Below are positions 42,291 to 54,553 of a stretch of 64,000 nt of DNA, piece after piece. Source of the stretch: Gonocerus acuteangulatus (lineage: Eukaryota; Arthropoda; Insecta; Hemiptera; Coreidae); NCBI GenBank assembly GCA_946811695.1, contig OX328124.1, forward strand, positions 94,891,535 to 94,955,534. The letters run 5' to 3'. The notes below the pieces were generated by a model. The model made no database searches. It saw only the letters and a program-made list of their open reading frames with translations, and was not told the origin of the DNA. Within the stretch, counting starts at the first letter, position 1, and each line of letters opens with the position of its first letter. Both the position numbers and the translations under genes were made by a program.

Positions 42291-42528
42291 TTAGTGTCAA
42301 TGAGTAGATTCACAATACGAACAATGTTTGCAAGTTTTACTTCCAGTTTTAGTTTTTTGTATTTTTTTTCTATTTTGAAGCGCACATCAATAAACATAAT
42401 TGGATAATACTGATACATTCAAGATAATATTAATAAGTATTTTTTTTTTTGTTAAAAAACATTATAAAATTAATCTTTCAATTTTTTTAGTATAAATTTA
42501 TGAATAATTTAAACAACACATGAATATA

Positions 42529-42727
42529 GGGGTCTCCCGTGGTCTAGTGGCTAGCGCGCTGGATTCATAAGCGGGAGATGGTGGGTTCGATCCCCACCGG
42601 CGGCAGGAATTTTCTCATCTCAGGGCTCGCTGAGAAAATTCCTGGCTGCACCCTGGTCGTCGGCGCTAATGGCCAAGATTTGTCGAAGCGCCGTAAAAAA
42701 AAAACAACAAAAAAACAAAAAAAAAAA
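42529..42727 (+). mobile_element. SINE family A, best-preserved copy
   Basis: GGGGTCTCCCGTGGTCTAGT GGCTAGCG (box A), GGTTCGATCCC (box B), body, tail TCGGCGCTAATGGCCAAGAT then TTGTCGAAGCGCCGT and A-rich end. Target duplication ACATGAATATA before (42518-42528) and after (from 42728). The intact boxes suggest a recent copy. Confidence 0.9.
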
Positions 42728-42999
42728 ACATGAATATAATAAATATATGAATGATATAAATAATACATTAAGTTAATTTCAGAATTATATAAAATTTTTA
42801 TTGTCAATTACTGTGAAATTGTTAAAGTATTATAACATTTACCAGACTCGAAATGGGAAGAATCACAGTGTCTAATATTGACATTATTTGTACAAGATAT
42901 ATCTTACACAGAAAAAATAAATATCTGTCTATCTAATACCAATGCAATAGAAAACCCTAGGATTTCGTACATAAGTTCCTCCTATCTCGACTACTAGAT

Positions 43000-43270
43000 A
43001 GCAGCAGGGACTTCAGCTCGCCGATCTAAAATTAAAGGGCCAGCCAGCAGTTTGAGATCGATCGCGAGCTGAAGGGAGCCGGCATCTGGCGGGCTTTTTC
43101 TGCGCATGCTCGCCTCCCCCACCACTCCCCCTGCCAGTGGCCGGCAAGCTTCAGTAAACTGTTATCCCCTATTGGTAATATATTTGTCTGGCGGAGGAGA
43201 TACAGGCACTGACAGGAGGCGACGAGACAACCCCGTACACCGCTCCTAGGCGAAGGGTGAGTACATGTTT
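43000..43270 (+). promoter_or_regulatory. GC/CpG-rich island with promoter-like motifs and splice donor
   Basis: About 250 bases far richer in G+C than surroundings, with about 16 CpGs. It contains TGCGCATGCTCG (43101), close to the NRF1 palindrome, and an inverted CCAAT box (ATTGG, about 43170). It ends AGGCGAAGG followed by GTGAGTAC (donor from about 43258). This is the pattern of a housekeeping promoter with a noncoding first exon on the + strand. No following exon was recognised up to 64000. It could also be a GC-rich transposon end. Confidence 0.35.
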
Positions 43271-44342
43271 CAAGGAGAAAAATAATTATAGTCATTAACA
43301 TATGATAATTACTCATTTTATCTGTCTCTCTCCTTCAACCCACGTGTTCCATACCTACCCCTTACGCTCGTCCATTGACCCATTTTCATGACATTTTTAC
43401 TTGTTTCTTATACAATTTCTAATAAAATACGTTGTTATTAAATTACATATTGTATATGTTTAATAATGAAAATTAAAAAAAAAAAGAAGTAATTTTTTGA
43501 CTTTATACTCACACAGATATTAATAAATATGCTAATACTAAACACTAATATAATTTCTTTAAAATCATTAAAGTCACGATGTTTCATAAATGAGGATAAT
43601 TTATTTTATTTTAATATTTTGCAATTTGCAATTTTCCAATAAAATCTACGGTCTATACTTCAGTTCTTTTTTTAGAATATTTATTGAAAAGCTTAGTTTC
43701 CAACTTAAAAATTCACGATATTACATTAACACATATTTTAGAACTTTGCCAGATTTATGTTACTTTTTATAATTGCATTTTGAATATTTGGACGTCCAAA
43801 TCAGGTTTAAATTTTTAAATAAATGCAGTCATAAATTTATTTTTGTAATCATCATCTGAAAAAAGGTAGTGAAAAGAGATTTTTTAATCTAAGATGATTT
43901 TTGGATTCTTTAAAAAAAGTATAGCTTTTATTTTTTACGTTTTCATCAGATATGTCATGAGATTTGTTCACAACATATGCCCAACACTTTTACATAATAC
44001 GTTCCTATTTTAATTTTTCTTGGAGGAATTTTAATCTTGCTTGCTATGCTCAAACAAATATATTTTTTTCCATTTTTCTCGCGAAATAAAGAATCATTTC
44101 TCTTTGTGTAAAGGCTGTACTGCTACTATTGCAATCTGTGACATGATGTGCAATTGATTAATTTGTCAATATTACATCACTCCTAAAATTTCAATAACTT
44201 ATCAAAACTACTCACCAGAAAATAGCAGAACCAGAACGAGAAATGTTGCTTTTTGAGCCTCCTTTTAGGTTCAATATAAGCTAAGTTTGCTAAAATTTTA
44301 TTTTTCTTAAAAATTTAAAAATATATTTATATTTATTTATTT

Positions 44343-44530
44343 AAATTTTAACGTTCATTATAATTAAGTCAGAATTTTAGGAAGAGTTATCTGTAGGTCA
44401 CCACCCTTTTCTAGCCAGGATAGGGCTGATGCCTTTTCTTTTTTACAAAGAAAAGCCACCACCCCTAAGTGGAAGTCGAACCCACGGAGTGTTACGTGCT
44501 CGCGCCTTAACTCTCTCGGCCACCGGGTCT

Positions 44531-44531
<1 letters not shown>
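44343..44531 (-). mobile_element. SINE family C, minus copy with microsatellite at its head
   Basis: The minus strand reads AGACCCGGTGGCCGAGAGAG, GTTAAGGCGCGAGCACGTAA, GGGTTCGACTTCCAC, GGGTGGTGGCTTTTCTTTG, CCTATCCTGGCTAGAAAAGG GTGGTGACCTACAG, and tail AATTCTGACTTAATTATAAT. Best copy of the Leu/Ser-like head. Confidence 0.85.

Positions 44532-44625
<94 letters not shown>
44529..44625. repeat. Compound microsatellite (TC)n(TA)n
   Basis: About 45 bases of TC followed by about 49 of TA, directly at the SINE head. A frame across it on the minus strand is low-complexity only. Confidence 0.9.
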
Positions 44626-44629
<4 letters not shown>

Positions 44630-45197
44630 AAGTTGACCAGCCTAGGATATGCCTAAAAACGCTCCTTGTATTGGCAAAGAGCCGGAGGGACTGACAATGC
44701 AAACTGGTTTTCACCCTCCAGCTGAAATCTGTCAGCTGATTGATGTCTGCCGAATTGGAGCATGAAGCCCCTCGCTGTGAAATACTAGACTTCCACGCCG
44801 CCGGCAATCTCATTTCTATCCTTTATGTCAAGCTAATATACAGTTAGGATTCTCTATACGATAAGGAAGGAAAGTTTCTTATTTAAAGGATGTTTAAATA
44901 TTTCATATTGAAAATATAAGAATACTCCTAAGAGAGGATATGATTTTTATTTTGATTGGAGAAATGTCTTTGATGTGGCTTCAGAATGGTAAGATATTCA
45001 AAAGAAAATTGACATAATTCTTTTAAATCACTATTATCCAAAATTTTTTGTACGTATTACAGTAATATATTTTAAGCGACCATATTTGTGGAATTACAGC
45101 GGTTTCAGCATTCCGAAATACCTTAACTACGATAAAATTCACTTGTTTGCATGCTTAGGTACAAACAAACACATACACGAACATATTTATTTATATT

Positions 45198-45212
45198 GGG
45201 GGGGGGGGGGGG
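45198..45212 (+). repeat. 15-base G run
   Basis: An isolated G homopolymer in AT-rich DNA; a C run of similar length lies at 53217-53230. Confidence 0.85.
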
Positions 45213-45370
45213 CTAGGTCAGAGATAGATCACCTGAATAATGTACTGGAATTTGTAAAGTCATGAAATATTGCAGCTTACATCTTAAAGTTCTTCATAGT
45301 CTATTTTTTCCACGAACGGTCAAAACCTACACAAAACTGCTTCTATTCCTATACTAATGATTCTAGGTTT

Positions 45371-45585
45371 GGAGGACCGTCGGTCGTGAGTGTTAAGGCG
45401 TGAGTACTTAACACTCTGTGCCAAGGGTTGTAAGTTCGATTCCCACTAGGGTTATGGCTTTTCTTTGGGGAAAAAAAAGAAAAGGTATCAGCCCTATCCT
45501 GGCTAGAAAAGGGTGGCGACCTATAGATAACCCGTTTAAAATTCTGAGTTAATTATAATAGACTTTAAAATTCAAATAAAATAAT
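45371..45585 (+). mobile_element. SINE family C, + copy
   Basis: AGGTTTGGAGGACCGTCGGT, GTTAAGGCGTGAGTACTTAA, box B AAGTTCGATTCCCAC, CCTATCCTGGCTAGAAAAGG GTGGCGACC, then AATTCTGAGTTAATTATAAT matching the tail of the 44343 copy. Confidence 0.85.
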
Positions 45586-46429
45586 GGCACTAGGAATATG
45601 AAAGGAACCGCGCTAAGATGACGCAGTTCCTACGAGTCGGAATTTTTTATTTTTAACGTCAAAATTTTTTTGGATATTCTGTTTTACTCATCTACGTTAT
45701 TCTTTCATCCATTTTTGCAAACTATATTTCTTTCTATAGAATTTATTATCATTTAGTATTATTTTATTGTTTTAATATTTTTTAAGTCTATGTTATTTTT
45801 TTTCATCTTTAACCACACTCCTTGTTCATGATTAACTTATGCTAACATTTATCTATCCATGCAATATAAATAAGATAAATACATGTAGTATTTATTAAAT
45901 GGAATGTAGAGAATAAATTCTGACATTGTAGATGGATGGATGGATTGGGTGTTAAAGGGCAGAAAACGTCTAGGTCCTCACCGCCCTGAAGTGTAATGTT
46001 AGAGTCGTGTATATGTCGTGAAAGGGTTTGTAATTTTGTGTTTAGGACAGTGCTATTACATTGTAGAAAAAAAATATAGGTTTAAAAAATAATAATAATT
46101 CAAGGACTCTGATTGGTAGATACCATTTTACCTCTCATGGATTCACAATACTCTGCTGAACTAGAACGATTTTCGTGAGGTTATGTAAGTTTTGTATAGA
46201 TCATAACGAAAGTGGTGTAAGTCATTTTAAATAATAGAACCTGAACAGATGATTTATGAAAAATAAAGGATCTAGTAAACAATGGGTCTTTATACAGTTA
46301 AAATACAATAAAACCTATTACTATTACAATATACATATATAACCCAGATTTTTTTAACTAGTTGTTTTAAAAAAACGCTAATTACACAAAACTTATCTAG
46401 AGTGACTTACATCACTTGCATTCTAGCCA

Positions 46430-46835
46430 GACTACACACGATCAGTAAAACACCGTGGTAGAATTGACTTTAATATTAGTTTTGCTCAACTTAAATTAAA
46501 TTCGAGTTTACCACTGTGTTTTCACTGATCATCCATCGTTTCGCCTGCCGTGTTCTCGCTATTTTATTCAGCATGGATTTGTTCATCTTCTTTCTGGCTG
46601 GAATCTGACACGAACATTCTAGCATGTTCATTCCATAAATCCAGCTAGGAGGAAGATGAACCGAGCTGTAAAAGTTGAAGATATCCGCTACAATTTAGAT
46701 GAAGGTCCATCAAAAACCACTAACACTCCTGCTGAAACTATAGATGATCAGTAAACCGTAGTAAGTTTGACTTTAATTTTAGTAAAGGATGACTAAAATT
46801 AAATTCGAATTTACCACTGTGTTTTACTATTGAAT
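46430..46835. mobile_element. Element bounded by two hairpins, with a 32-codon frame
   Basis: Two hairpins (46440-46533 and 46744-46835) share GATCAGTAAA, TTGACTTTAAT and TTACCACTGTGTTTT words. Between them ATG at 46656 opens 32 codons (MNRAVKVEDIRYNLDEGPSK...) ending in the second hairpin. The frame has no recognised relative; it may be a transposon scrap. Confidence 0.45.
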
Positions 46836-48299
46836 GTATATATATGTAACAATTGTTTTGAGCGAATTTCCTTAGTTGCGGATGGTCATAAATAATTTTT
46901 TTTTTTAAAAATAAAGTTTCCCATTATGGGTGGGGCTTTACCCTGCTTAGAAAAAGCTGATAAACTGAAAATGACTCGCCTACAAACAAATGTGTTATTA
47001 GTAAAGTGACTTTAAAATTAAATTAAAATAATAAATTATCAACATTTATATTTATTTATTCATTTCGAGAGCTTCGCAACAAGGGTGATCTGCTCTATTG
47101 AATAACAAAAAATAAAAACAATAAAAAAAAAATTGAGAATAAATAATTATAAGAAATACAATAAAGTAATTGTTTATGAATTAATTGGTCATGATCTGAA
47201 AATTAAATATAATCCGATGATATGTGATAACATAGGGCTTTGATTATAATAATAATTGTTCTAATAATATGGTGGCCAACCGAAAAAAAAAATAATAAAT
47301 AAAAAAAAATAAATAAATAAATACCTAATAATAAATAAATAATAATAAAATAAAATAAATAAAGGAATAAGGAACATAAATTAAAATAAAAATAACAGTA
47401 AATAAATTGGTATGATTAGGTTGACAATTATTGTAAGATCAGAAGTTTAGTTGGGAATTAAGATCGTGGGTCATTTGTAATAACTTTTATATTTATGAAA
47501 CTGAACTAGTTACTATTTATAATAATGAGATTATCTAATTTTTAGCTAAATAATATTATCCTTACGCAAAAGATATTGTTGTCTGTGGATATTAACCAGA
47601 TGGGGCTAGTATAAGCGCAACTTAGTAAAGTGCAACTTTTAAAAAGAAATTAGTTTTATTCAACCATTATGACCCAACCTCAACTATCGCCATCTAATTA
47701 CTATCTTTCGTTTGTTTTATCTAGATTTGTATAATTGGATCTAGAAGATCACTTAATTCCCACCAATTCCAAAGTATGTTCTTCATAACCCTACTGAAGA
47801 TAAAAGGCTGTCCCCTCTGAGAATCATTGTCAAACTTAGATGTACAAGATAACAAATTTCTATCCTCTATTCTTTATCCAAATTCGCTACAAGAAATTCC
47901 ATTTTCCATCTTCCTTACCGTCGTAATGATTTAATAAATCTTTCTTTTTTTCTCTCTTCCAAACTAATTCTAAGGGGAAAGCGTTTATTTCTCCTAAGTC
48001 TCCAAGCAAATTACATGAATCCATTTATTATTAGATTGAATATTTATCAAATCACTCAAACGCGGTGAAAGGTCAATAACTCAAAACAAAATTAATTCTG
48101 GTCAAAAGCGCTTATCTGACGCCGCACGTGGAGTTTATAACTAGTCCTGATCACATTAAAAATTATATAAAGCCCGTGATTATAATTATACTACCATTCT
48201 TATCCCTAGCGTCATTTGAAAAGCTTAGAATAAATACAGTTAATGTTTTGTTTTGATTTTCCGTGAAAAATGTAAATACATGAAAAAATACTAAAAAAC
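46836..48299. other. AT-rich stretch without recognised genes
   Basis: Long A/T-rich simple sequence (AATAAATAA-type at 47100-47420), then unique sequence. No coding potential seen on either strand. Confidence 0.5.
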
Positions 48300-48948
48300 C
48301 TGTACCTAGACTATTAACTCAAAAACGTAAGATATACGATTTTATAGCTCAAATTTCGCTCAAAGCTATGTTCCGGTGGACGGATTTCGCTGGTTAACCT
48401 TTCAACTTAGAGAATATACATTTGTGCTAAATTTAACTTCATCAGCAGGTTTCCTGCCTATAGAGAGATGGAGGAAACCCGCTAAATGAACGCCTATCCC
48501 AACTAATTGGAACCAGGTCCTCTCAGATTAGTCAATGTTTGGACTATCCGAATTGGTTACTCGGGTCTTGTGGTGGGGCTTTATGGCTTCAAAGTTAACG
48601 AACTACTTAGTCAACCCTCCCAACTCCTCATTTTAATTTCACCTCAGGACCTTTCTCTTCGCTCATTTTACTTTTTAATCAAAGAACCTTTGAATACTAT
48701 AATTATTCGTGTTCTAACAGCTTTTCTTTTTCAGATGAATCGATTCTTTGATCATTATCTCTTCCTTAAAATAGTAACTTCATCCATGTCGTCGTCACTT
48801 TATGCTGTGGAACTATGTTAAGCTGAACCTTTTTAGTGCGGTTCCTCCCTCCTTCCATAGGGAGGAAACCTCATGACGCAACCGGAAGTGCCGACATGAA
48901 AATTTCATGTTTCAGATTCCAAATATCAATAATATAACGGTGGTTGAA

Positions 48949-48996
<48 letters not shown>

Positions 48997-49740
48997 CTGC
49001 TCGCGCTCCTGACGGCTCAAAAATGGTCCGATTTTGATGAAATACATAAATCTTTCGTCTAAATTGAAAGGTCATGTATGTTAACCAGCAGAATCCGTCT
49101 ACTGGAAGACGGTTTTTGGAGCGAAATTAGCGGTTTCTGGTTCGTATGCTTGCGGGCACTCGTTTTAAACGGTTCTTAACGTAGATAAACGAATGAAACC
49201 ATTTTTTAAGCGATATCTGTAACCGTTTTTGAGAAACATTGAAACACTTACTTTGCCAAACTAATTTTTAGTTGGGGTATTTACAAACGATTAATTCATT
49301 TGAAACTGGTTCCAGACGTTTGATATTTATCTAATCTAAGATAGATAAATTTTTGTTCCGTTTGGAGTTAAGGAACTACTAGAAATAAAATATTTCATTA
49401 ACAGGTATGAAAAGTTTAGGGATTTTCCTATATTTTCTAAAATATCTCGCAAACGGTTGGGAAATGGTTGTAAGATCCGAGTAATAATGCCTAAAACTTC
49501 AAAATTGTTAGTTTAGTTCTATTCAACGGAGTTTTGTCACTGTTTACGTAACGTTTTAAGTGGTTATTGTTTTTAATTGCATTTTATAGTAAAATTAGTC
49601 TTTTAATAAAATAAGATATGAAAATGAGAAACGTACTGTTAATAGTGATTCCTATGGCGAACGTTGAGAAGGTAGGGGGAGTCATTTTCACTTAGAATAC
49701 TAGGAGTTTCTTGTTTTTGACCTTACCAAGGAATATAATT
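48300..49740. mobile_element. Second HINE-like family, copy 1
   Basis: Contains CCGGTGGACGGATTTCGCTG GTTAACC at left and its rough inverse GTTAACCAGCAGAATCCGTC at 49080, GGAGGAAACC-type hairpins (48440-48475 and 48840-48870), central (AT)n at 48952-48992, then GTCCGATTTTGATGAAATAC. The GTGGACCGATTTTGGTGGTT word links it to the HINE at 29054. Ends uncertain. Confidence 0.45.
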
Positions 49741-49775
49741 TAAAAAAAATTAAGGTCTCTTTCGCTTGATGGTAA

Positions 49776-50125
49776 AAAAAAAAAAAAATCAGTCCCATAA
49801 CAGGCCACGAGGGCCCTGAGGGGCAGATACTATAGAGGTATCTGATTAAAGACCATACGGCACACTAGGGAGATAGTGTTGTCAGTAATATGCTCCGGCC
49901 GCCTGATTTTCCCCTTGGCTGCTTCGACTGCTAGAGTCATTAGCACCCAAGGTAACCATTATTAAATTAATTAAAGGCTGGGTCGGCCTAGGGACGGTCA
50001 GGGAGGCCGAATTCAACCCATGAACTAAGACACTAGAAGAAAAAATCTTTAGTGCTTGCACGGGATTTGAACTCAGGTCCTCCAGCTTATTAGTCCAGTG
50101 CTCTACCACTGAGCTAACCTCGCCC
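49776..50125 (-). mobile_element. SINE family B, full-length minus copy
   Basis: On the minus strand GGGCGAGGTTAGCTCAGTGG through CCTCGTGGCCTGTTATGGGA, ending CTGATTTTTTTTTTTT: a T tail, not an A tail. A 14-bp duplication TCGCTTGATGGTAA flanks it (49762-49775 and 50126-50139), so the T tail is part of the insertion. Confidence 0.92.
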
Positions 50126-50504
50126 TCGCTTGATGGTAACTTTCATTATTTAAGTTTGATTTTATAATTTAAACCTAGATGTTGAAATATAGCAGTTTAT
50201 AATTTAATTTTCATTCGTTAAATTTATCAAACGTCACAAATCCGTTAGAGACTTTTACTATTCTTACTATACCGACGATCAGACCTTAGAATTAACAAAA
50301 GACTAATTTACAGGACAAAACTCTGGGGATCCATATAGCCCTCCACTTCCTACTAAATTCAATCCATACAGTCGAAAAGCCTCCGTAAAATAACCCAAGT
50401 TCCATTGTTTGTCTTTAATTTTACATTCTATTTATCCAACACCTATCCAAAACTCAATTTTATAAATGATCTTCCTATCATTATTTTAAATCTCAAATAC
50501 CCCT

Positions 50505-50582
50505 GTTCCCCTACTGGGAATCCAGCCCACGACCTGGGGCTCGAAGTACTCACGCTTTAGCACTCACGGCCACCGGACCTCG
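50505..50582 (-). mobile_element. SINE family C head fragment
   Basis: The minus strand reads GAGGTCCGGTGGCCGTGAGT, GCTAAAGCGTGAGTACTTCG, then GGGCTGGATTCCCAGTAGGG; no body. Confidence 0.65.
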
Positions 50583-52107
50583 AACTTTATTTGTAATTGC
50601 CAGGGAAACAATTACTATTTCTAAAGACCTACGCCACATATATTAAAAAATAAAATAAGCGTTTCTATTCTAAGCTTTTCAATTCACAACAGAGATAAGC
50701 ATTATGGGGCGAGACAGTTCCTGAGGGTTTTGGTGTCAGTAGGTTTAACGAATTTACCTTTCTTGTAATTTTTTTCAGTTTTTTTTTTCTCATTACAGCT
50801 GAAGAGGACAGCTCGTAGCTTGCAGTACCTTTGTCGTAATTTTTTCTGGCTCAATTCCTTTTTTTTCGTTAGAGCTGAAGAAGGCAGGTTGTAGCTTGGC
50901 AACTAAACAACGTTTATAGGGAGATAAATCCCCCTGAACAACCATTCCAACCGTTCTTTTAATTCTAACCTCAATTACTGCTATGAAAAAGATAATTGGC
51001 CAACATTCCGACCGTCAGTAATTAATAATTTAAAGAAGAAAAATAAGTTTTATCATTAGCTTTAAATACGCTATCGGAACAAATTACTCATGAACAATTT
51101 TTTTGGGATAAAAATGTATTATTTAATAAGCGTTTGTTTGGTGCTTATGAATCTAGCAGTTGTAGCTTCCGAAGTGTATTTTTATATAGTAGTTCTTATT
51201 TATTTATATATACGGCCATACATAAACGTGTATTGTTGTCATTCATTGTCTTTCTGGCCACTTAATTATTATTACTGATATTTTGGATTTCCTTGATATA
51301 AAACTGGACAAATATATATTTTCGAGAATTCTTAGTACTATCAGATGTTTTTATTAGAACAGTAACGATCAAATCTCTGATGGATTCCATTCATAAAATT
51401 AAATTAGTTTCAATGAAAGTCTATTTATTATCTCTGTTAGAAAATAAAAATAAAACTGATGTAATAACAAAAACAAAAAGTTTCATGTAATATAGACTAA
51501 GCAGATGGAAAAGTGCTGACCTTTTTCTCGAGAATTCGCGGTCTTATGTCACCAGTTATAATGTGAACTCTGATAATCATGATTCATTTAATGGTCTAAA
51601 AGCTTCGTGCTTTTTCCTACTGAGTTTGTAAATATGTTGTTACGCCTTGCGTGATGTTTGTACATTGAGTTGTGTTGTTAACAAGACGAATGGCCACGTC
51701 GTCTGATTGTTTTATGACTGGAATGTCGAAGCTTACAGATTGCATGCAGTGGCGTTGTTTGTCGCATCCCTGCGTAATACAACAATATTCCGAGCGCTTA
51801 TTAATCTATTTTAATATTTAGTACAACAGTTTAAGAAGGATCCATGAGATTCACATGAACTCCTGCTCATCAATGCAATGGCAATTTAAAAAGGTTGTTT
51901 ATAGCAAATTAAATTTGGTGCAGTTATTATTATTATTATTATTGTTTTTTTTTTGTTTAGATTATAGGTGCTTTTACTGCCAAGTCATTAGCACTATATT
52001 ATTATTGTTAAACCCGAAATTACTTACGGGATGGCCTGGTATTGCGGCCAGAGGAAAAAATACTTCAATTGAACTTATCAACAGACGTGAGCAGTTTTGG
52101 ACTTTTA
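50583..52107. other. Mostly unique sequence, no gene recognised
   Basis: Contains an imperfect direct repeat of about 100 bases (50762-50830 against 50838-50900: TAATTTTTTTC, CATTACAGCTGAAGAGGACA and TTAGAGCTGAAGAAGGCAG). Otherwise no structure or coding seen. Confidence 0.45.
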
Positions 52108-52112
52108 ATATA

Positions 52113-52168
<56 letters not shown>
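52108..52168. repeat. (TA)n microsatellite
   Basis: About 60 bases of TA with one GTA interruption. Confidence 0.9.
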
Positions 52169-52171
<3 letters not shown>

Positions 52172-53204
52172 TATCGCAGGCTCGCCATTATGTTAGGTTC
52201 GAAGAGATGATAAATATCCTAAATAAAAACTTCCAGTAAAAATTTCGAAAGTGTGAGAAAAGGAGGCTGACTCTAAGGTTTCCAGGTGACACCTGATATA
52301 AGCGTCGCATGGAAACTCTTTAAGATGACTAAGTTCCTGCGAATCCGACTTTTTTCTCTTTGATAAGTTAAACCGCCCCTAAGAAAAACCTTGTATATCC
52401 ATTGAGAACAAACTTCTCCCTTGAGTTTTCCCACGATCATGTGTTTTCCCTTGACCGCCTGAGGGCTCGGGTTAAATGTCAGCCAGGATTTGTTGAGTCG
52501 AGCGTAGGCGGGACTTACTCCATAATCCACTACCCAGCTGCAATCATATTGATTGACTTACTTCCTATGCAATTAGTGGATCTTGAGGGCTTAAACAAAT
52601 TGAATTTGTTAAGTTTGGCAGTTTGTTCATTCGGGACTTGAGAACTTTAATGGACGAGTTATCGAGCTTTATTGAGCTGTTTCTTGTAGTCGAGTTCAAT
52701 AATTATTATAATCTATTCTAAGATCTTTATAAATTTACATTAACTAAGAATTAATATTCTTGTTGCGTTGTTGTTGCTGTAGTGGTGTTGCTTTGATGCA
52801 TTTTCTACTCCATTACAACAGATTTGAAGCGTTACAGATATGCAACTGGCAGATAAAAATTTGCAAATTTTGTTTCTAGGAGAAGGTGCACCTTGCTCTT
52901 TGCTATAAGGTTATGGATGTTGCATAGCTAGTCTGAAGTGTTTTTGTGGCCTCTATTAATGTGAAATATGAACATAAATACTTTTATAAAATATTTGACA
53001 AGTTCATGTATATTACAACAAGCAATAGCCAAACATTAAACTCCAGGTTGTCGTAAGTCTCCAATTTTCTGGGGAAATCTCCCCCCCATTCTTAAAGTTT
53101 CAAAATTCACTCACAATTTACCTCTCACCCCATAACCAGTGGTTCAAAATAATTGTCTCGTTAAACCCAAATCGTCTCATCAGGGGAAGCATGGACGTAT
53201 ATAA

Positions 53205-53450
53205 AGGGCTGTAGCCCCCCCCCCCCCCTCCCCGAAATTTTTATTATCTCGGTGTCATAAAAACCTCAAAAATAAATTAAATAAGATCACTTACTTCAGA
53301 AAAAAACCTTTTTTTTTTTGGGTGTAATTGCGTTTTACTTTGTTAACTATTCCAAGTTCTAGGTTGTTAGTATTCCATACCACCCAAATTCCGCCGATGC
53401 TCCCAGCCCCCTCCAAAATTATTTCCTATATACCATTATTTCCATACTCA
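53205..53450 (+). mobile_element. Dispersed repeat family G, + copy
   Basis: TATAAAGGGCTGTAGCCCCC (C run), AATAAGATCACTTACTTCAG, AACTATTCCAAGTTCTAGGT, CCCCCTCCAAAATTATTTCC. Same order as 36600. Confidence 0.65.
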
Positions 53451-53508
53451 TGTTAAAACTTTGAAATGTAGCATCTAAGGTATAGACCTGTTCTCTCTCT
53501 GTTCCATA

Positions 53509-53660
53509 GCGCCGAAGATGGCTTGTAATTCAAGCCGAAACGTTAGCAAATAAATATTACACATTTTAGTTATAAAATGTTGTTTTATTTAACAAATAAA
53601 CAACCTTTAACAAACTACACCTTGTCAAACGGTCGACTATCTCTTCACTCAAATGTTAAC
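53509..53660 (+). mobile_element. Penelope-like terminal fragment with degenerate hammerhead-like core
   Basis: CCGAAGA (one change from CTGAAGA), stem GGCTTG-loop-CAAGCC, GAAACGTTAGCAAATAAA, then AT-rich sequence ending AACGGTCGACT. Same family as 2380-2515, opposite strand. Confidence 0.45.
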
Positions 53661-54146
53661 TAGTCAATACCTAATTGATATTTTCTTAAATCGTATTCTT
53701 AACGAAAGAAGATAAGATAACGTCAGAACATAATACGGAAACTATGCAATGTACTTAAAAATTTATAGATTAAAATTGATTAATTAAATAGGAACAATTA
53801 CATTACAACAAAAACAAATCCTAATAATACATATCCTCATACTTATATCAGAAGCGTACATCACAGGACAGCAGTATTTTGCAGGTGATTTATACAATGA
53901 TCTACAATTAGCTGGCAGGTTAAGATTTTTGTGTTTGTATTATAATTATAATTATGATTTTTATGTTTGTATTAGAGATATTTCTTATAGTATAGTTAAA
54001 AAAATATGTGGCTTTTCTGAAGATAGTCCGAAAGCAGAATAATTAAAGCAGCTCCATTTATATTTCATGAGCTTGGGAGTGGTTGTCCACGGAGGGGATT
54101 TTCGGGGATTATATTTCTTAGAAGGGGGAAAAATAGAGCAGTTTTT

Positions 54147-54553
54147 CTCCTCATAAAGGACATATTCTACTGATACTCTACCCTGTATTTTGTCCTCATA
54201 AAGGACATATTCTACTGATACTCTACCCTGTATTTTCTCCTCATAAAGGACATATTCTACTGATACTCTACCCTGTATTTTCTCCTCATAAAGGACATAT
54301 TCTACTGATACTCTACCCTGTATTTTCTCCTCATAAAGGACATATTCTACTGATACTCTACCCTGTATTTTCTCCTCATAAAGGACATATTCTACTGATA
54401 CTCTACCCTGTATTTTCTCCTCATAAAGGACATATTCTACTGATACTCTACCCTGTATTTTCTCCTCATAAAGGACATATTCTACTGATACTCTACCCTG
54501 TATTTTCTCCTCATAAAGGACATATTCTACTGATACTCTACCCTGTATTTTCA
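54147..54553 (-). repeat. 45-bp minisatellite, 9 units
   Basis: CCTCATAAAGGACATATTCT recurs at 54149, 54194, 54239, 54284, 54329, 54374, 54419, 54464 and 54509, an exact 45-base period; only the second unit start shows a change. Because 45 is divisible by three, the minus strand stays open and reads a 15-residue repeat (IQGRVSVEYVLYEEK). There is no promoter or homology support for coding. Confidence 0.95.

Noticed and set aside
42529..42605. tRNA-Glu gene
   Set aside because: Boxes A and B are good, but the anticodon arm and acceptor pairing do not form a tRNA; flanking duplication and poly(A) show a SINE.
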